This document shows, piece by piece, positions 31,534 to 38,400 of a stretch of DNA of 38,400 nt. The stretch is taken from the NCBI GenBank assembly GCA_943332855.1, contig CALQRA010000017.1:1-38400 (forward strand), written 5' to 3'. Position 1 is the stretch's first letter, and each line of letters opens with the position of its first letter. This DNA is from Candidatus Kuenenia stuttgartensis (lineage in GTDB: Bacteria; Planctomycetota; Planctomycetia; Pirellulales; UBA1268). A model generated the notes under the pieces. That model saw only the letters and a list, made by a program, of their open reading frames with translations, had not been told where the DNA came from and made no database searches. The translations under genes and the position numbers were made by a program.

Positions 31534-31881
31534 GAGCTCACCCCGCGTGAAGAAAGGAATAAATCTGATGTTGATGTGCGCCGCAACGCCGCCGAGATAA
31601 CTCTTTGCAAACGCTGCGCCAAAAATCTGAATTTCTTCGGTGCCGTGGCAGACCGGGGGGATTCGGGGCCGCGCCTCGGCTCGTGATTGGGATAAATCAG
31701 CGGGAAAAGCCAACCGGCGTAGGGGATCGGTGGGTTTTCCGCCCGTTCGGCGGACGCCCCCCATGACTGGCTGACTGGCGGCGACGGGAAGGGGCTCATC
31801 AACCAGAGCGCGCCTTGCGGGCAGTCGCTGCCCGATGAATCGGCAGCAATGCTTTCCGATGAGGGGACCCAGCAGGGCCGA
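31534..31881. other. 348-base intergenic region between the CYTH gene and DUF1559 copy B
   Basis: No gene is seen. It should carry the promoter of DUF1559 copy B (minus strand) and the 3' end of the CYTH transcript. A 7-bp hairpin with a 3-base loop (CGGGCAG-TCG-CTGCCCG, 31818-31834) lies 47 bases after the CYTH stop, and a CCGCC/GGCGG hairpin lies near 31740-31755. Neither has a T-run. Confidence 0.5.
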
Positions 31882-32457
31882 TCAATCGGGCGGCCGGGCA
31901 GCGAGGAGCATTTCGAGGTAGCTGCGCCGTTCCGGCTGGCCGAGGCCGATCTCGGCGGCGAGCGATTGGAGGGCGGAGAGGGCCAGCGGAATCTCCGCCT
32001 CGCTTGCCAAGATCTCCAGCTCGAGGAAGTCGCCGAGCCCCGCCACGGTGTCGATCGCGACCTCGATCGTGCTCCCCTGCCAGGAAACCTCTGACCGCCG
32101 CCGTCGCTTCAGCACCTCCCAAACCCGGCGGAAGCCGAGGGCTTCGAGCAGCTCCCCCCAGGCTGCGAGTGTCGGCTCCGCCCCGGCAGCGACGGCGCTC
32201 CCGGCCAGCGGGAGCTCGATCTCACGCCGCGTCTTCGCCTCCTGCCCGAGCCGCGGCCCCTTCCAAGTGATCGCGACGGCATCCCCCTCGCGCCGCAGCC
32301 GGAGGGCCTCGTCGGTGTGGGCGAAATCCCGGCTGGGATGGGCGAAATAGATGTCGGCCTGGTCGATCGGTGGCCGGGCTTTGGCTGAGAGCCTGCCGAG
32401 GGCCGCCTCCACCGCCGCCACGTTCACCAAGGGAAACTTCAGTTCGACCTCGTACAC
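31882..32457 (-). CDS. CYTH-domain protein (class IV adenylate cyclase/CyaB-like)
   Basis: Triphosphate tunnel metalloenzyme of the CYTH family, 191 residues. The signature ExExK is at residues 3-7 (YEVELKF). Further conserved charged strands are LRLRREGDAVAITWKGP, KTRREIELPL and EVAIDTVAGLGDFLELEI, as in CyaB. Members hydrolyse or cyclise triphosphates (ATP to cAMP, thiamine triphosphate, or inorganic triphosphate); the activity here is not decidable. The GTG start at complement 32455-32457 is preferred: GGGGAGGGG lies just upstream and the signature then begins the protein as is usual. An ATG 57 bases further upstream is an alternative. Confidence 0.85.
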   Translation of the reverse strand: MYEVELKFPLVNVAAVEAALGRLSAKARPPIDQADIYFAHPSRDFAHTDEALRLRREGDAVAITWKGPRLGQEAKTRREIELPLAGSAVAAGAEPTLAAWGELLEALGFRRVWEVLKRRRRSEVSWQGSTIEVAIDTVAGLGDFLELEILASEAEIPLALSALQSLAAEIGLGQPERRSYLEMLLAARPPD

Positions 32458-32522
32458 TCTAAGCCCCTCCCCGGCGCCGCCCCGATCCCATCCCAGCCCG
32501 GTCACTCGTCGCATCGAATCCC

Positions 32523-33197
32523 ATGATAAGCCTGATCCGTCCCCCCTGCCGCGCTCGCGGCCCCCTGGTCACGACCCTCGTGGCGGCAGGCGCCCTCCTG
32601 CTGGTGATCGGCCCGGGCTGCTCCGGCCCGTCGCCGGCGCACCCCGCGGTGGGCAAGCGGATCGGGGGAATCCCGCTGGTGTCGATCGCCGACCCGTCCC
32701 GCCCCGCGCCGACGTTCACCGGCCGGGTCACGCTGTTGAACTTCTGGGGCACCTGGTGCCCCCCCTGCCGCCGCGAATTGCCCGGCCTGGGCCGGATCGC
32801 CACGAGACTCGCCGACGACGATCGATTCCAGCTCGTGGCGGTATCGTGCGGCGCGGGGGGGCCGGACGACCTCGACGAGATCACCGCCGACACGAAGCGA
32901 TTTCTCGACCGGGAGCGGATCGCGATCGAGCCGTGGTGCGATCCCCGCGGCGTCGTCCGGATGATCTTCTCCGAAGGCTACGGCTTCGAGGTGTTCCCCA
33001 CCACCTATCTTGTCGGCCCCGACGGTCGAATCCGCCGCGTCTGGGCCGGCTACCGCAACCGCGACGAGGCCGACATCGCCGGCGCCCTCGTCGAAGCGCT
33101 CAAGGATGATCCCCGGGATGATCCCCGGGCCGATCCCCGCGGCTTGCCCCAGGAACCGCTCCCACGCCCGGCGCCGGCAGCTGCAGCCGCTCGATGA
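32523..33197 (+). CDS. TlpA/ResA-like thioredoxin-fold protein
   Basis: Membrane-anchored or periplasmic thiol-disulfide oxidoreductase-like protein of 224 residues. A hydrophobic N-terminus (15-30) is followed by GPGCSG, where Cys33 could be lipidated although the lipobox is imperfect. The thioredoxin active site is WCPPC (78-82) in LLNFWGTWCPPCRRELPGL, and the cis-Pro loop is VFPTTYLVGPDGRI. The C-terminus has an Asp/Pro/Arg repeat (DDPRDDPRADPRG) encoded by a tandem 12-mer. Its last 98 bases overlap the 3' end of the thiamine gene on the other strand. It is divergent from the CYTH gene (65 bases). Confidence 0.88.
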   Translation: MISLIRPPCRARGPLVTTLVAAGALLLVIGPGCSGPSPAHPAVGKRIGGIPLVSIADPSRPAPTFTGRVTLLNFWGTWCPPCRRELPGLGRIATRLADDDRFQLVAVSCGAGGPDDLDEITADTKRFLDRERIAIEPWCDPRGVVRMIFSEGYGFEVFPTTYLVGPDGRIRRVWAGYRNRDEADIAGALVEALKDDPRDDPRADPRGLPQEPLPRPAPAAAAAR

Positions 33198-34311
33198 ACC
33201 GGGCTGCCATGGCGGCCGGATCGGCGGCGCGGGTGATCGCAGCGGCCACGGCCACGCGCTGCCACCCGAGCGCCCGGAGCTCGTCGAGGCGATCGAGCGT
33301 CACGCCGCCGATTGCGAACGCCGGCAGCGCGATCGTGGCGGCGACCTGATTGAGAAACTCCCGCGACGCCTGGCTCCCGAAAGATTTCGTGGACGAAGGA
33401 AAGCAGGGGCCGACGCCGAGATAGTCGGCTCCCCCGTGGACGGCGGCGAGCGCTTCACCGAGGTTGTGCGCGGTGCACCCCACGACGGCCGTCGGACCGG
33501 TGACGCGCCGCACGAGGTCGAGGGGAAGGTCGTCGCTGCCGAGGTGGACGCCACCGGCCCCCACCGCCACGGCGACGTCGGGACGATCATTGACGATGAT
33601 CAGCGTGTCGGCCCGCGACCGGCGTCTGGACAGTTCGACCGCCACGCGGACGCGATCGACCAGCGCCGCAACGGGAAGCGATTTGTCGCGCACCTGGATC
33701 ATCCGCACCCCGGCGTCGAGCAAGCCCTCGACGAGGGTGCCGAACCGGCCGGCATCCTCCCCGCCATCGACGAGCACACAGAGCGTGATCCCGGCGAGGC
33801 GTTCGCTCGCGCGGGCCAGCACGAGCGCCGCGCGCTCCAGGTCATAGAGGCGGTAGCGGAGCGCCTCGAACCGCGGAGCGAGGAGCGGCTGGAGGAGGAG
33901 CGCCCATTCCTGGAGGCTCCGCAGCGCCTGCGCCGCGCGGGCCCCATTGGCAGCGACCAGATCGGCCGGCGACCGGCGCGGAAGCGCGCCGACCGGACCG
34001 ACCCCCGGGCCGACATCCCCGGCGACGTCGCGCAGCCGGATCCGCTCGGGGAGCGGTTGCGTGGCGAGGAGGTCGCCGAGATCGTGGCGGAGGCGTTTGG
34101 CAACGGCGGTGAGGTGGGCATCGTCGAGGACGAACCGGAGCACATCCTCGATGACCCGCAGCGCCTCGGCGGCCCGATTGGCGGAGGCATCGAGGGCCCG
34201 CCACGCCCCTCCGTTCCCCGGACGGTCCGCTGCGATCGCAGCTCCGTGGAACCCCGCACCGGCGGGCTGCTCCGGGGAATCGGGTCGCTCGTGGCCGGGG
34301 ATGATCGTCAT
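33100..34311 (-). CDS. thiE: ThiD2-ThiE fusion: thiamine-phosphate synthase
   Basis: Couples HMP-pyrophosphate with thiazole phosphate to form thiamine phosphate. The protein has 403 residues in two parts. Residues about 38-165 form the ThiD2 domain (ALDASANRAAEALRVIEDVLRFVLDD), an N-terminal extension known in cyanobacterial and some other ThiE proteins. Residues about 185-390 form the ThiE barrel: MIQVRDKSLP, LIIVNDRPDVAVAVGAGGVH, VVGCTAHNLGEA, GADYLGVGPCFPSSTK and FAIGGVTLDRL. The ATG complement at 34309-34311 is chosen; a longer frame upstream lacks similarity. The C-terminal tail overlaps the TlpA-like gene by 98 bases (convergent). Confidence 0.92.
   Translation of the reverse strand: MTIIPGHERPDSPEQPAGAGFHGAAIAADRPGNGGAWRALDASANRAAEALRVIEDVLRFVLDDAHLTAVAKRLRHDLGDLLATQPLPERIRLRDVAGDVGPGVGPVGALPRRSPADLVAANGARAAQALRSLQEWALLLQPLLAPRFEALRYRLYDLERAALVLARASERLAGITLCVLVDGGEDAGRFGTLVEGLLDAGVRMIQVRDKSLPVAALVDRVRVAVELSRRRSRADTLIIVNDRPDVAVAVGAGGVHLGSDDLPLDLVRRVTGPTAVVGCTAHNLGEALAAVHGGADYLGVGPCFPSSTKSFGSQASREFLNQVAATIALPAFAIGGVTLDRLDELRALGWQRVAVAAAITRAADPAAMAARFIERLQLPAPGVGAVPGASRGDRPGDHPGDHP
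33105..33140. repeat. Tandem 12-mer in the tlpA-thiE overlap
   Basis: GATGATCCCCGG occurs twice head to tail (33105-33116, 33117-33128), followed by a degenerate third unit (33129-33140). It is read as DDPR repeats on the plus strand and as a Gly/Asp/His/Pro repeat at the C-terminus of the thiamine enzyme on the minus strand. Confidence 0.9.
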
Positions 34312-34483
34312 GCCGGAGTTGTACCACCGCGCCCCCCGGCTCGACCGTCCCCCCTGCCGGTGCGGCGGGCGGAGGAGGGGTTTTCGGCCCCCCGGTTCGG
34401 CTTGGCCTCCCAGCGCCAGGTCCCTACACTCCTCCCCCCTACCGGCCTTGCCCGTCCCCCAGGTTCCATTGCCCGGAGTGGTC

Positions 34484-35104
34484 GTGATCACCACCCGTTC
34501 CTTGACACTCCTCTGGCCGGGATTGCCCTGGCTCTGGCTGCGCGGCAGCGTCGCCGGACTCCTCCTCGCCTTCGCCTTCGCCATCGCCCTCGACGTCGCG
34601 ATCGTGCTCACGTGGGTCTGGACGGAGCTGGTGGGGAGGGAATTCGCCCTCGGCCTGTGGGCAGCGACGGCCGGCGTGTGGGTCGTGGCGACCCTTTCGG
34701 CCGTGACGACGTTCCCCGCGCCGCTGCCGATCGGTCGGAGCGCGGCGGCGGAGGCCCTGTTCGTCGCCGCCCGCGATGCCTACCTGGGGCGCGACTGGCT
34801 CGCGGCCGAAACAAAGCTCCGTGGTCTCCTCGTCGTCGCGCCAACCGACGGCGAGGCCCAGCTCCTCCTCGCCACCCTTCTGCGCCGCGTCGGTCGCCGG
34901 GCCGAATCGCGGACGGCGCTTGAAAAACTCTCCCGAAGCGATGCGGGGCGCCCCTGGCTCGGCGTCATCCGCCGCGAACTCTCCCGCCTGGAGTCGACGC
35001 TTCCGGCACCAACCGCCGAGGGGGAAGGAGGGGCTGAAGCGGTGGTCCTCCGCCTCCCTGCCGACGGGAGCAGCGGCGACACGGCCCCCCGGCGCGCTGC
35101 CTGA
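34484..35104 (+). CDS. Membrane protein with C-terminal TPR-like helices
   Basis: Protein of 206 residues. Two hydrophobic segments near the N-terminus (about 20-48 and 57-78) precede a cytosolic or periplasmic helical part, LFVAARDAYLGRDWLAAETKLRGLLVVAPTDGEAQLLLATLLRRVGR, which has the spacing of tetratricopeptide repeats. The C-terminus is disordered. GTG at 34484 is chosen because GGAG lies five bases upstream; GTG at 34478 is an alternative. No specific function is suggested by the neighbours (thiamine synthesis, clpC). A perfect 12-bp tandem duplication spans the stop codon. Confidence 0.7.
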   Translation: MITTRSLTLLWPGLPWLWLRGSVAGLLLAFAFAIALDVAIVLTWVWTELVGREFALGLWAATAGVWVVATLSAVTTFPAPLPIGRSAAAEALFVAARDAYLGRDWLAAETKLRGLLVVAPTDGEAQLLLATLLRRVGRRAESRTALEKLSRSDAGRPWLGVIRRELSRLESTLPAPTAEGEGGAEAVVLRLPADGSSGDTAPRRAA

Positions 35105-35116
35105 CGCGCTGCCTGA
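35093..35116. repeat. 12-bp tandem duplication over the TPR gene stop
   Basis: CGCGCTGCCTGA is present twice head to tail (35093-35104 and 35105-35116); the TGA of the first copy is the stop codon. This is the same kind of event as at the nuoG stop. Confidence 0.88.
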
Positions 35117-35419
35117 CTTGTTGTCTGAAAAGGGCGCCGCGAACGATTCGGGCCCGGGCCACGCACCATGGGGGCGATCGGCCGGAAACGGCTCGTGGTG
35201 CGGAGAGGGAGGTTTTCGGCCCGCGCCGCCAGCCTGTCCGGGCCCGGAGGGCCGTCGCCGCCACGGTCCCCCCTGCCCGATTCGGGCTGCCGCCTAGAAT
35301 TCCCGACCAGATTTGGCGTAAGGTTTGCATCGTCTAGGGTTGTCGGGACCCTGGCTGCCATTTTCGGTGGCCACCTCCGCCCACTCCCCCCCACAAGCCA
35401 CTCTCTCCGAGAACTCCCC
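35105..35419. other. 315-base region upstream of clpC
   Basis: No gene is seen. The last 60 bases before clpC are strongly C-rich without a Shine-Dalgarno sequence. Promoter elements are expected here; the best but weak candidate is at 35313-35340. No terminator for the upstream TPR gene is visible. Confidence 0.5.
35313..35340 (+). promoter_or_regulatory. Weak sigma70-like promoter candidate for clpC
   Basis: TTGGCG (35313-35318) and TAGGGT (35335-35340) are separated by 16 bases in a locally AT-richer stretch 80 bases before the clpC ATG. The -10 matches only half of the consensus. No CtsR-type or CIRCE-type repeat is seen next to it. Confidence 0.25.
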
Positions 35420-37978
35420 ATGTACGAGCGTTTCACCGACCGTGCCCGGAAAGTGATGCAACTGGCCAATCAAGAGGCCCAGCGATTCAACCATGAGTAC
35501 ATCGGCACGGAGCACGTGCTCCTCGGGCTCATCAAAGAGGGGAGCGGCGTCGCTGCCAACGTGCTGAAAAACCTCGACATCGACCTGCGGAAGATCCGCA
35601 TGGAGGTCGAGAAGCTCGTCCAGAGCGGCCCTGACATGGTGACGATGGGGAAGCTCCCGCAGACCCCACGCGCCAAGAAGGTGATCGAGTATTCCATGGA
35701 GGAGGCCCGCAACCTCAACCACAACTACGTCGGCACCGAGCACATCCTTCTCGGGCTGCTCCGGGAGCAGGAGGGGGTGGCGGCCCAGGTGCTGATGAAC
35801 CTCGGGCTGAAGCTCGAGGACGTGCGCGAGGAGGTCCTCAATCTCCTCGGCCACGGTATGGAGGGGGAAGGGGGCGAACGCGCCGGGCTCGGCGGTCGGG
35901 CGACGTCGGGCGCCGGGGCCAGCGGCAGCGGCGAGGCGACACCGAAGGCGGGGAAGAGCAAGACCCCGGCGCTGGATAGCTTCGGCCGCGACCTCACCGA
36001 ACTGGCCCGTCAGGGGAAGCTCGATCCGGTCATCGGCCGGGAGAACGAGATCGAGCGGGCGATCCAGATCCTCTGCCGCCGCACAAAGAACAACCCCGTC
36101 CTTCTCGGCGAGGCCGGCGTCGGCAAGACGGCGATCGTCGAAGGTTTTGCCCAGCGCGTCATCGACGGCCATGTCCCGGAGCTCCTCGCCGACCGGCGGA
36201 TTGTGGTCCTCGATCTGGCGATGATGGTCGCCGGCACGAAGTACCGCGGGCAGTTCGAGGAGCGGATCAAGGCGGTGATGAACGAGGTCCGCCGTGCCAA
36301 GAACACGATCCTGTTCATCGACGAGCTCCACACGCTCGTCGGGGCCGGCGGCGCCGAGGGGGCGATCGACGCCTCGAACGTTCTCAAGCCGGCCCTCGCC
36401 CGTGGCGAGATCCAATGCATCGGGGCCACGACCCTCGACGAATACCGCAAGTACATCGAGAAGGATTCGGCCCTCGACCGGCGGTTCCAGATCATCATGA
36501 TCGAGCCGGCGACGAAGAAGGAGGCGGTCGAGATCCTCAAAGGGCTGCGCGACCGGTATGAATCGCACCACCGCGTGCAGATCTCCGATGCGGCGCTGGA
36601 GAGCGCCGTGGAGCTCTCCAGCCGCTACATCACCGGCCGCTGCCTCCCCGACAAGGCGATCGACGTCATCGACGAAGCCGGGGCCCGCGTCCGCCTCAAG
36701 GCGATGACCAAGCCGCCGGATCTCAAGGAGATCGACGAGGAGGTCGAACGCCTCAACAAGGAGAAGGAGGAGGCGGTCGCCAACCAAGACTTCGAGAAGG
36801 CAGCGGCCCTGCGCGATCAGGCCGACAAGCTCAAGAAGAAGAAGCAAAACATGACCCGCGACTGGCGCGACAAGTCGCGCGAGGCCGACGGCGTTGTCGA
36901 CGAGGAGGTGGTAGCGGAGGTCGTCTCGAAGATGACCGGAATCCCGCTGACGCGGATGTCGACCGAGGACAGCAAGCGCCTGATGGCGATGGAGGACGAG
37001 CTCCACACGAGGGTCATCGGCCAGAACGAGGCGATCAAGAGCATCGCCAAGGCCGTGCGCCGCAGTCGCTCCGGGCTCAAGGATCCGAAGCGCCCCACCG
37101 GCTGCTTCATCTTCGCCGGGCCGACCGGCGTGGGGAAGACGCTTCTGGCCAAGGCGCTGGCGCAGTTCATGTTCGGCGATGCCGACGCGCTCATCCAGAT
37201 CGACATGAGCGAATACATGGAGAAGCACAACGTGAGCCGGCTGATCGGCGCGCCGCCGGGCTACGTCGGCTTCGAGGAGGGGGGGCAACTGACGGAGAAG
37301 ATCCGCCGCCGCCCCTACTCGGTCGTGCTCCTCGACGAGCTCGAGAAGGCCCATCCGGACGTCTTCAACATGCTCCTCCAGGTGATGGAGGAGGGGCGGC
37401 TGACCGACAGCTTCGGCCGGAATGTCGACTTCCGCAACACGATCCTCATCATGACGACGAACGCCGGGGCCGAGGCGATCAAGAACGAATCGGCATTCGG
37501 CTTCCAAAAGCCCGACGACGACGCCGGCTACGACAGCATGAAGAAGCGAGTCAACGAGCGGATCGAGAAGTTCTTCCGCCCGGAGTTCCTCAACCGTGTC
37601 GACGACGTGATCGTCTTCCACCACCTCACCGTCGAGGATCTCAAGAAGGTGATCGACATCGAGCTGGCGAAGGTCCGCGAGCGGCTCGACGAACGCGGCC
37701 TGAAGCTGGAGCTGACCGAAGGGGCGAAGCAGTTCCTCATCAAGAAGGGCTCCGACACCGATTTCGGCGCCCGGCCACTGCGCCGCGCGATCGAGAACTA
37801 CATCGAGGATCCGGTCTCCGAAGAGCTTCTCAAGGGGGAGTTCATCGGCAAGGACACGATCCAGGTCGACTGCATCGAGGTCGCCGACAAGAAGCAGCTG
37901 AAGTTCGTCGGCGTCGTCACCGCCGAACCCGTGGCGGCGGTGCCGGCGGGCGACAGCAGCGAGGCCAAGGGAGAGTAG
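35420..37978 (+). CDS. clpC: ATP-dependent Clp protease ATP-binding subunit ClpC
   Basis: Hexameric AAA+ unfoldase that feeds proteins into ClpP. The protein has 852 residues, the normal length. Two Clp-N repeats are present ([15 protein letters not shown] at 2-16; the second repeat near 80-145), then a Gly/Ser linker, AAA1 with Walker A GEAGVGKT (230-237), the UVR-type coiled coil [20 protein letters not shown] that separates ClpC from ClpA and ClpB, and AAA2 with Walker A GPTGVGKT (567-574) and [10 protein letters not shown]. The C-terminal domain is complete. A ClpP-docking loop of the (V/I)GF type is expected in AAA2; GFQKPDD near residue 693 is the candidate region. The ATG at 35420 gives the canonical MYERFTDRA start. 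A strong terminator follows. Confidence 0.96.
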   Translation: MYERFTDRARKVMQLANQEAQRFNHEYIGTEHVLLGLIKEGSGVAANVLKNLDIDLRKIRMEVEKLVQSGPDMVTMGKLPQTPRAKKVIEYSMEEARNLNHNYVGTEHILLGLLREQEGVAAQVLMNLGLKLEDVREEVLNLLGHGMEGEGGERAGLGGRATSGAGASGSGEATPKAGKSKTPALDSFGRDLTELARQGKLDPVIGRENEIERAIQILCRRTKNNPVLLGEAGVGKTAIVEGFAQRVIDGHVPELLADRRIVVLDLAMMVAGTKYRGQFEERIKAVMNEVRRAKNTILFIDELHTLVGAGGAEGAIDASNVLKPALARGEIQCIGATTLDEYRKYIEKDSALDRRFQIIMIEPATKKEAVEILKGLRDRYESHHRVQISDAALESAVELSSRYITGRCLPDKAIDVIDEAGARVRLKAMTKPPDLKEIDEEVERLNKEKEEAVANQDFEKAAALRDQADKLKKKKQNMTRDWRDKSREADGVVDEEVVAEVVSKMTGIPLTRMSTEDSKRLMAMEDELHTRVIGQNEAIKSIAKAVRRSRSGLKDPKRPTGCFIFAGPTGVGKTLLAKALAQFMFGDADALIQIDMSEYMEKHNVSRLIGAPPGYVGFEEGGQLTEKIRRRPYSVVLLDELEKAHPDVFNMLLQVMEEGRLTDSFGRNVDFRNTILIMTTNAGAEAIKNESAFGFQKPDDDAGYDSMKKRVNERIEKFFRPEFLNRVDDVIVFHHLTVEDLKKVIDIELAKVRERLDERGLKLELTEGAKQFLIKKGSDTDFGARPLRRAIENYIEDPVSEELLKGEFIGKDTIQVDCIEVADKKQLKFVGVVTAEPVAAVPAGDSSEAKGE

Positions 37979-38012
37979 CCGCTTTTCCAGCCTCTTCAGC
38001 ACGCCCATCAAG

Positions 38013-38053
38013 CGGGCCCGGTGCGAAAGCGCCGGGCCCGTTCTCTTTTCTCC
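38013..38053 (+). terminator. Intrinsic terminator of clpC
   Basis: A 12-bp stem (CGGGCCCGGTGC / GCGCCGGGCCCG, one G-U pair) closed by a GAAA tetraloop begins 34 bases after the clpC stop and is followed by the T-rich tract TTCTCTTTTCT. It ends about 10 bases before the stop of the convergent gene and may serve both. Confidence 0.9.
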
Positions 38054-38063
38054 GGAGGAGCGT

Positions 38064-38400
38064 TCACCCCCGGGGGCTCACGGCGCCGAGATCAGTCTTC
38101 CCCGATGCCGACACCGGCAAGTGGTCGATGAGGCGGATCTCCCGGGGAACGGCCTGCGCCTCGAGATGATCGTCGCAATGCCGGCGGAGCGTGGCTTCGG
38201 CATCCGGGAAGGGACCTTCGGGCACGACCTCGGCGACGACGATCAAGCCGAGCAGATCGTGCGGCTCCCCCCGGCAAACAACCTGCCGGACGAGCGGATG
38301 ACGCCCGAGCACCGCCTCGATCTCGGTCGGGTTGACGAGTTTCCCCCCGCTCTTGAAGAGACGATCGACCCGGCCGTGGAACCGAAGCCTCCCCTCGCCA
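38064..38400 (-). CDS. AMP-dependent synthetase/ligase (acyl-CoA synthetase-like), C-terminal part only
   Basis: Only the last 111 residues are visible; the gene continues past the right window edge. They match the C-terminal domain of adenylate-forming enzymes: the hinge GRVDRLFKSGGKLVNPTEIE with the conserved hinge Asp, followed by HPLVRQVVC, and the end LPVSASGKTDLGAV, which carries the catalytic A10 lysine. The substrate cannot be inferred from this part. It is convergent with clpC. Confidence 0.88.
   Translation of the reverse strand, partial: GEGRLRFHGRVDRLFKSGGKLVNPTEIEAVLGRHPLVRQVVCRGEPHDLLGLIVVAEVVPEGPFPDAEATLRRHCDDHLEAQAVPREIRLIDHLPVSASGKTDLGAVSPRG

Noticed and set aside
35294..38011. 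Very long open frame antisense to clpC, about 900 codons
   Set aside because: It mirrors the clpC codons in a GC-rich genome, has low-complexity Asp/Leu/Arg composition and no domain; clpC itself is unmistakable.
1..38400. CRISPR array, tRNA or rRNA genes, prophage or transposase
   Set aside because: No regularly spaced repeats, no cloverleaf or rRNA sequence recognised, and no integrase or transposase motifs in any plausible gene.

Overview
The window comes from a high-GC, Gram-negative-type bacterium and most probably from a planctomycete. The best evidence is a pair of paralogous DUF1559 proteins (type IV prepilin-like N-terminus, H-x-DG near the C-terminus), a family strongly expanded in Planctomycetota. 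Supporting signs are an lpxB gene for lipid A synthesis, a secreted twin YHS-type cysteine protein, a Tat-exported lactonase, a ThiD2-ThiE fusion and C-rich leaders without Shine-Dalgarno sequences. The lineage is an inference from gene content; there is no rRNA marker.

Layout. 1-704 (-): a truncated M20 peptidase. 877-2675 (+): two overlapping exported proteins closed by an intrinsic terminator. 2945-19826 (+): a complete, collinear 14-gene complex I operon, nuoABCDEFGHIJKLMN, followed by an overlapping mrp/apbC-type Fe-S carrier ATPase gene. 19864-23352 (-): gluconokinase, an SGNH-like hydrolase, a membrane M50 protease and lpxB. 23486-25498 (-): a periplasmic YHS-type protein with its own terminator and an MFS-type transporter. 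25693-27325 (+): a lactonase and panD. 27519-31533 (-): two tandem copies of a [DUF1559 pseudopilin-like protein, small Pro/Ala-rich lipoprotein] cassette, with a strong hairpin after each gene. 31882-38400: a CYTH protein (-), a TlpA-like thioredoxin (+), a ThiD2-ThiE fusion (-), a TPR membrane protein (+), clpC (+) with a clear terminator, and the C-terminus of an acyl-CoA synthetase-like enzyme (-) cut by the window end.

How the genes work together. The nuo genes encode all parts of an NADH:quinone oxidoreductase: the NADH/FMN arm (E, F, G), the connecting and quinone-site arm (B, C, D, I) and the membrane proton-pumping arm (A, H, J-N). The gene after nuoN belongs to the Mrp/Ind1 family; its mitochondrial relative Ind1 (NUBPL) loads Fe-S clusters into complex I, and its start overlaps the nuoN stop. 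Upstream of nuoA lies an inverted repeat matching the consensus of the NADH-sensing repressor Rex at 13 of 14 defined positions, which suggests that complex I expression follows the NADH/NAD+ ratio.

Most interesting points: the Rex-like operator; the nuoN-mrp coupling, with loss of one cysteine of the usual Mrp CxxC pair; a short NuoG that keeps a full N7-type cysteine set; a perfect 21-bp inverted repeat inserted between nuoF and nuoG; and the duplicated DUF1559-lipoprotein cassettes with intercistronic hairpins.
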